The position numbers and the translations under genes were made by a program. Positions 51,439 to 53,818 of a DNA stretch of 53,818 nt are shown piece after piece. How positions within the stretch are numbered: the stretch's first letter is position 1; each line of letters starts with the position of its first letter. Under the pieces are notes generated by a model. It did not search any database, had not been told where the DNA came from, and saw nothing but the letters and a program-made list of their open reading frames with translations. Source of the stretch: an uncultured Schlesneria sp. Its GTDB lineage: Bacteria; Planctomycetota; Planctomycetia; Planctomycetales; Planctomycetaceae. The stretch is from assembly GCA_903858935.1 (NCBI GenBank), contig CAIOKO010000220.1, positions 1-53,818 of the forward strand, written 5' to 3'.

Positions 51439-51562
51439 AATGCCGCTGGCTTGACCACGCGTTGCAAAGGCGCTCCCGAAAGGGCACCTTGTTCCACCTT
51501 TCTCCCCGGCAACCCGGATCGAAGATTGGCAATAGAACACACGCGGTCAAGCCAGCGGCATT
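51439..51562. repeat. Perfect 18-bp inverted repeat enclosing an 88-base segment
   Basis: AATGCCGCTGGCTTGACC (51439-51456) and its exact reverse complement (51545-51562) enclose 88 bases with further small hairpins. With the hairpin at 51386-51413 it fills most of the 51374-51810 gap. It could be a structured RNA or a small mobile element; no gene is seen there. Confidence 0.65.
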
Positions 51563-51810
51563 GGACGACATCAACTTTACCTTTCAGGATCTTTGCTGCG
51601 GTTAGGCCGTGCAGCTCGGTTTATGCGAGAGTCATCCTAACAATCGGCCATGCGCTTTCAAGTCAAAAACCCCTTGATTTCGGTTTCGCCCATGATTCAG
51701 GGCATTTCACGCATCTGGCGAATTGATAGGGGACGTCGGCCACGGTAGTTTGATCCTTCGACGGAATCCGAATTTCGGGACACGGTCGGTCCAACTTTGA
51801 AATCTCTTCA

Positions 51811-52188
51811 ATGAACGGACATGCCTTGTCGGACGCACCCGCCGCAGCGATCGTGAATTCGGCTCGTGATTTGGTCGCAATGTCTCTTGAATGCGCACTT
51901 CGTCACTTCGGCGCTGTGAAGTTGCTTTATGATCGGAAAAGCGACGATCAACGCGAGGAGATCGACGGCTTGATCCAGCAGTTGTTGGACTCAAAAGCGA
52001 ACGTCGGAAACGCGTATATTGCGATGATGATTTTGGAAGTACTTCAGTCCGAGAAAACAGGCAGGAATGACCTATGGTTGGCAACCTCGGGCATCCGCCA
52101 CAACTCGAAATGTGCGTGGTTCAAAAGAAAAAGAGGACGCCACTGCCAACCGGACGAAGGGCGAGCTTGCAATAACTGTGGCGGGTGA
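51811..52188 (+). CDS. Possible unknown protein with C-terminal Cys-rich tail
   Basis: A 125-residue frame starting MNGHALSDAPAAAIVNSARD, then SLECALRHFGAVKLLYDRKS and EEIDGLIQQLLDSKANVGNA. The composition of the N-terminal 85 residues is protein-like and helical. The end carries CAWFKRKRGRHC and CNNC, a possible zinc site. No clear Shine-Dalgarno site precedes it. Its TGA stop overlaps a GTGATTTCTGGAGAA sequence shared with the integrase leader. No family is recognised. Confidence 0.4.
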   Translation: MNGHALSDAPAAAIVNSARDLVAMSLECALRHFGAVKLLYDRKSDDQREEIDGLIQQLLDSKANVGNAYIAMMILEVLQSEKTGRNDLWLATSGIRHNSKCAWFKRKRGRHCQPDEGRACNNCGG

Positions 52189-52329
52189 TTTCTGGAGAAG
52201 CAAAAGCGATGGGCAGCGGGTCAATTGACCCCCTTCGTCTTTCAAATTGCCCCCCCCTAATGGGCCATTCCAATCGGAATAGTAACTTCACGATTCTGCG
52301 GTCAGAAGTCGGCGGTCGCTTTCAGAGGC

Positions 52330-53818
52330 ATGGCCAACCCTTCGAAAACGATCGACATCATTCTCACCATGCGGCAGCTCATATCCGGGCGTCACTTTGG
52401 AACCGGGCAGTTCCGGTCGAAGGGGATCGGCGGTTCAATCAGGCTTCAGCGGTCGGAAGTCTGCCATCGCTTTCAGATGCATGGCCAACCCTTCGACAGT
52501 GATCGACGTCGCCTTTCGTTTCCGGCCATCGTCCACGGTCGAGTTCGCTTCGTTTCACCGGCTCGCACCTGGATGTCACTTTCAAGTCAGGCAGTTCCGG
52601 TCGAAAGGGATCGGCGGTTCGACCAGGCTTCAGCGGTCAGACGTTCACGGTCACTTCCAGACGCATGGCCAACCCTTCGAAAACGATCGACATCATTCTC
52701 ACTATGCGACAGCTCGTATCCGAGAGTCCGTTCGACCATGATCGACGTTGCCTTTCGTTTTCGGCCATCGTCCACGGTCGAGTTCGCTTGGCTTCATCGG
52801 CTCGCACCTGGAAGTCACTTTCGGGCCGGGCAGTTCTGGTCGAAGGGGATCGGCGGTTCTACCAGGCTTCAGCGGTCGGGAGTTCACGGTCACTTCCAGG
52901 CACATAGCCAACCGTTCGATAGTTTGATTTCGGCTGAAATCATCATCGGAAGCGATCGGTTGAAACGCATCAACATTTGTAGGGCGTTTACGGTTACTTC
53001 CAGACACATGGCGAACCCTTCGACCATGATCGACGTCGCCTTTTGTTTCCGGCCATCGTCCACGGTCGAGTTCGTTTCATTTCACCGGCTCGTACTCGGA
53101 CGTCGCTTTCGAGTCGGACAACTCCAGTCGATCGAATGGCTTGGGCGGTTCGACCAGGCTTCAACGGTCGGACGTTCACGGTCACTTCCAGACGCACGGC
53201 CAACCCTTCGAAAACGATCGACATTATTCTCACCATGCGCCGGCTCGTATCCGGGCGTCACTTTGGAATCAGGCAGCTCCAGTCGATCGAACGGCTTGGG
53301 CGGTTCAACCAGGCTTCAGCGGTCGGAAGTCTGCGATCACTTCCAGACGCATGGCCAACCCTTCGACAGTGATCGACGTCGCCAGTTGTGCTGGTCGAAG
53401 TCCACGGTCGAGTTCGCTTCGTTTCACCGGCTCGCACCTGGATGTCGCTATCGGGCTGGGAAGTTCCAGTCAAAGGGGATCGGAAGTTCGACAAGGCTTC
53501 AGCGGTCGAACGTTCACGGTCACTTCCAGACGCATGGCTAACCGTTCGACCATGATCGACGTCACCAGTTGTGCTGGTCGAAGTCCACGGTCGAGTTCGC
53601 ATCGTATCGCTGGTTCTCACCTGGACGTCACTTTCAAGCCGGACAGCTCCAGTTGATCGAATGGCTTGGGCGGTTCAACCAGGCTTCAGCGGTCGGAAGT
53701 CTGCGATCGTTTCCAGACGCATGGCCAACCGTTCGAGAGTTTGATTTCGGATGAAATCACCGAAAGCGATCAACGGAAGCGCATCAACATTTGTCGGACG
53801 TTCACGGTCACTTCCAGA
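52330..53818. repeat. Mosaic tandem repeat array
   Basis: At least nine degenerate units start with an ATGGCCAACC-like word at 52330, 52481, 52665, 52904, 53008, 53196, 53351, 53534 and 53721. Distances are 151, 184, 239, 104, 188, 155, 183 and 187 bases. Three unit types recombine: A (~151-155), B (~183-188) and C (~104, containing TGATTTC-N4-GAAATCA). The 239-base unit is an A head joined to a B unit. All share the ends GGCTTCAGCGGTC and CACTTCCAGACGCATGGCC. Long open frames cross the array, but unit lengths are not multiples of three, so it is probably non-coding. It continues beyond the window. Confidence 0.88.

Noticed and set aside
52185-52502. Plus-strand frame starting in the GTGATTTCTGGAGAA sequence
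   Set aside because: It has a possible GTG start overlapping the previous stop but runs directly into the repeat array, and the peptide is not protein-like.
52330-53541. 403-codon open reading frame across the repeat array
   Set aside because: Unit lengths are not multiples of three, several frames are open on both strands, and the peptide is Arg/Ser-rich without any conserved pattern. It is a by-product of stop-poor repeats.
52330-53818. CRISPR array
   Set aside because: Units are 100-190 bp, irregular and similar throughout. There are no short constant repeats with unique spacers and no cas genes.

Overview
The window looks like chromosomal DNA of a planctomycete (phylum Planctomycetota). 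This is inferred from gene content: an ECF sigma factor translationally coupled to a membrane anti-sigma-like protein, secreted sulfatases interleaved with an SHD1/YHYH/PEBP-domain protein, truncated four-helix-bundle (S23-like) genes, and long degenerate intergenic repeats. No rRNA or complete tRNA is present, so genus cannot be given.

Region 1 (1-7652, plus strand) is a resident operon: ECF sigma factor, anti-sigma-like regulator, secreted protein, sulfatase, SHD1-YHYH-PEBP protein, sulfatase. The genes overlap or are closely spaced, which suggests sensing, processing and uptake of sulfated polymers.

Region 2 (about 7760-29797) is a defence island. Each end carries the same ~240-bp direct repeat: the 3' half of a tRNA-Pro (cut at the anticodon loop), its terminator, and the first part of a four-helix-bundle gene. 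Between the copies, on the minus strand, is a BREX type 1 operon in canonical order: brxA, brxB, brxC, pglX, pglZ, brxL. It has two extra cassettes. A GmrSD-type (DUF262/DUF1524) restriction gene lies between brxC and pglX. A tightly coupled quartet, ATPase/TOPRIM-like/ATPase/DUF4276 TOPRIM-like, lies between pglX and pglZ. Two unrecognised genes follow brxL.

Region 3 (about 29.8-45.7 kb, mostly minus strand) is a prophage remnant abutting the second tRNA fragment. It has a Dam-type methylase, a tyrosine integrase, a methyltransferase plus a Cys-rich/PRTase/HAD protein, and a siphovirus-type morphogenesis cluster. The cluster runs from a 5'-truncated HK97-type capsid gene through connectors, tail tube, gpG/gpT chaperones (with a visible A AAA AAC frameshift site) and tape measure to tip/fibre-like proteins. 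Junctions between genes carry large inverted repeats and a recurring 18-bp palindrome, TGATTTC-N4-GAAATCA.

Region 4 (45.7 kb to the end) is a further mobile element whose large serine recombinase sits exactly at the broken end of the capsid gene. It carries a DUF3102-like gene, small unknown genes and a tyrosine recombinase that is a head-to-tail fusion of a degenerate and an intact copy. It ends in a mosaic tandem-repeat array of about 1.5 kb that runs off the window. Terminase, portal and head protease genes are absent from the window. The overall picture is a nested stack of mobile elements that entered at one tRNA-Pro gene.
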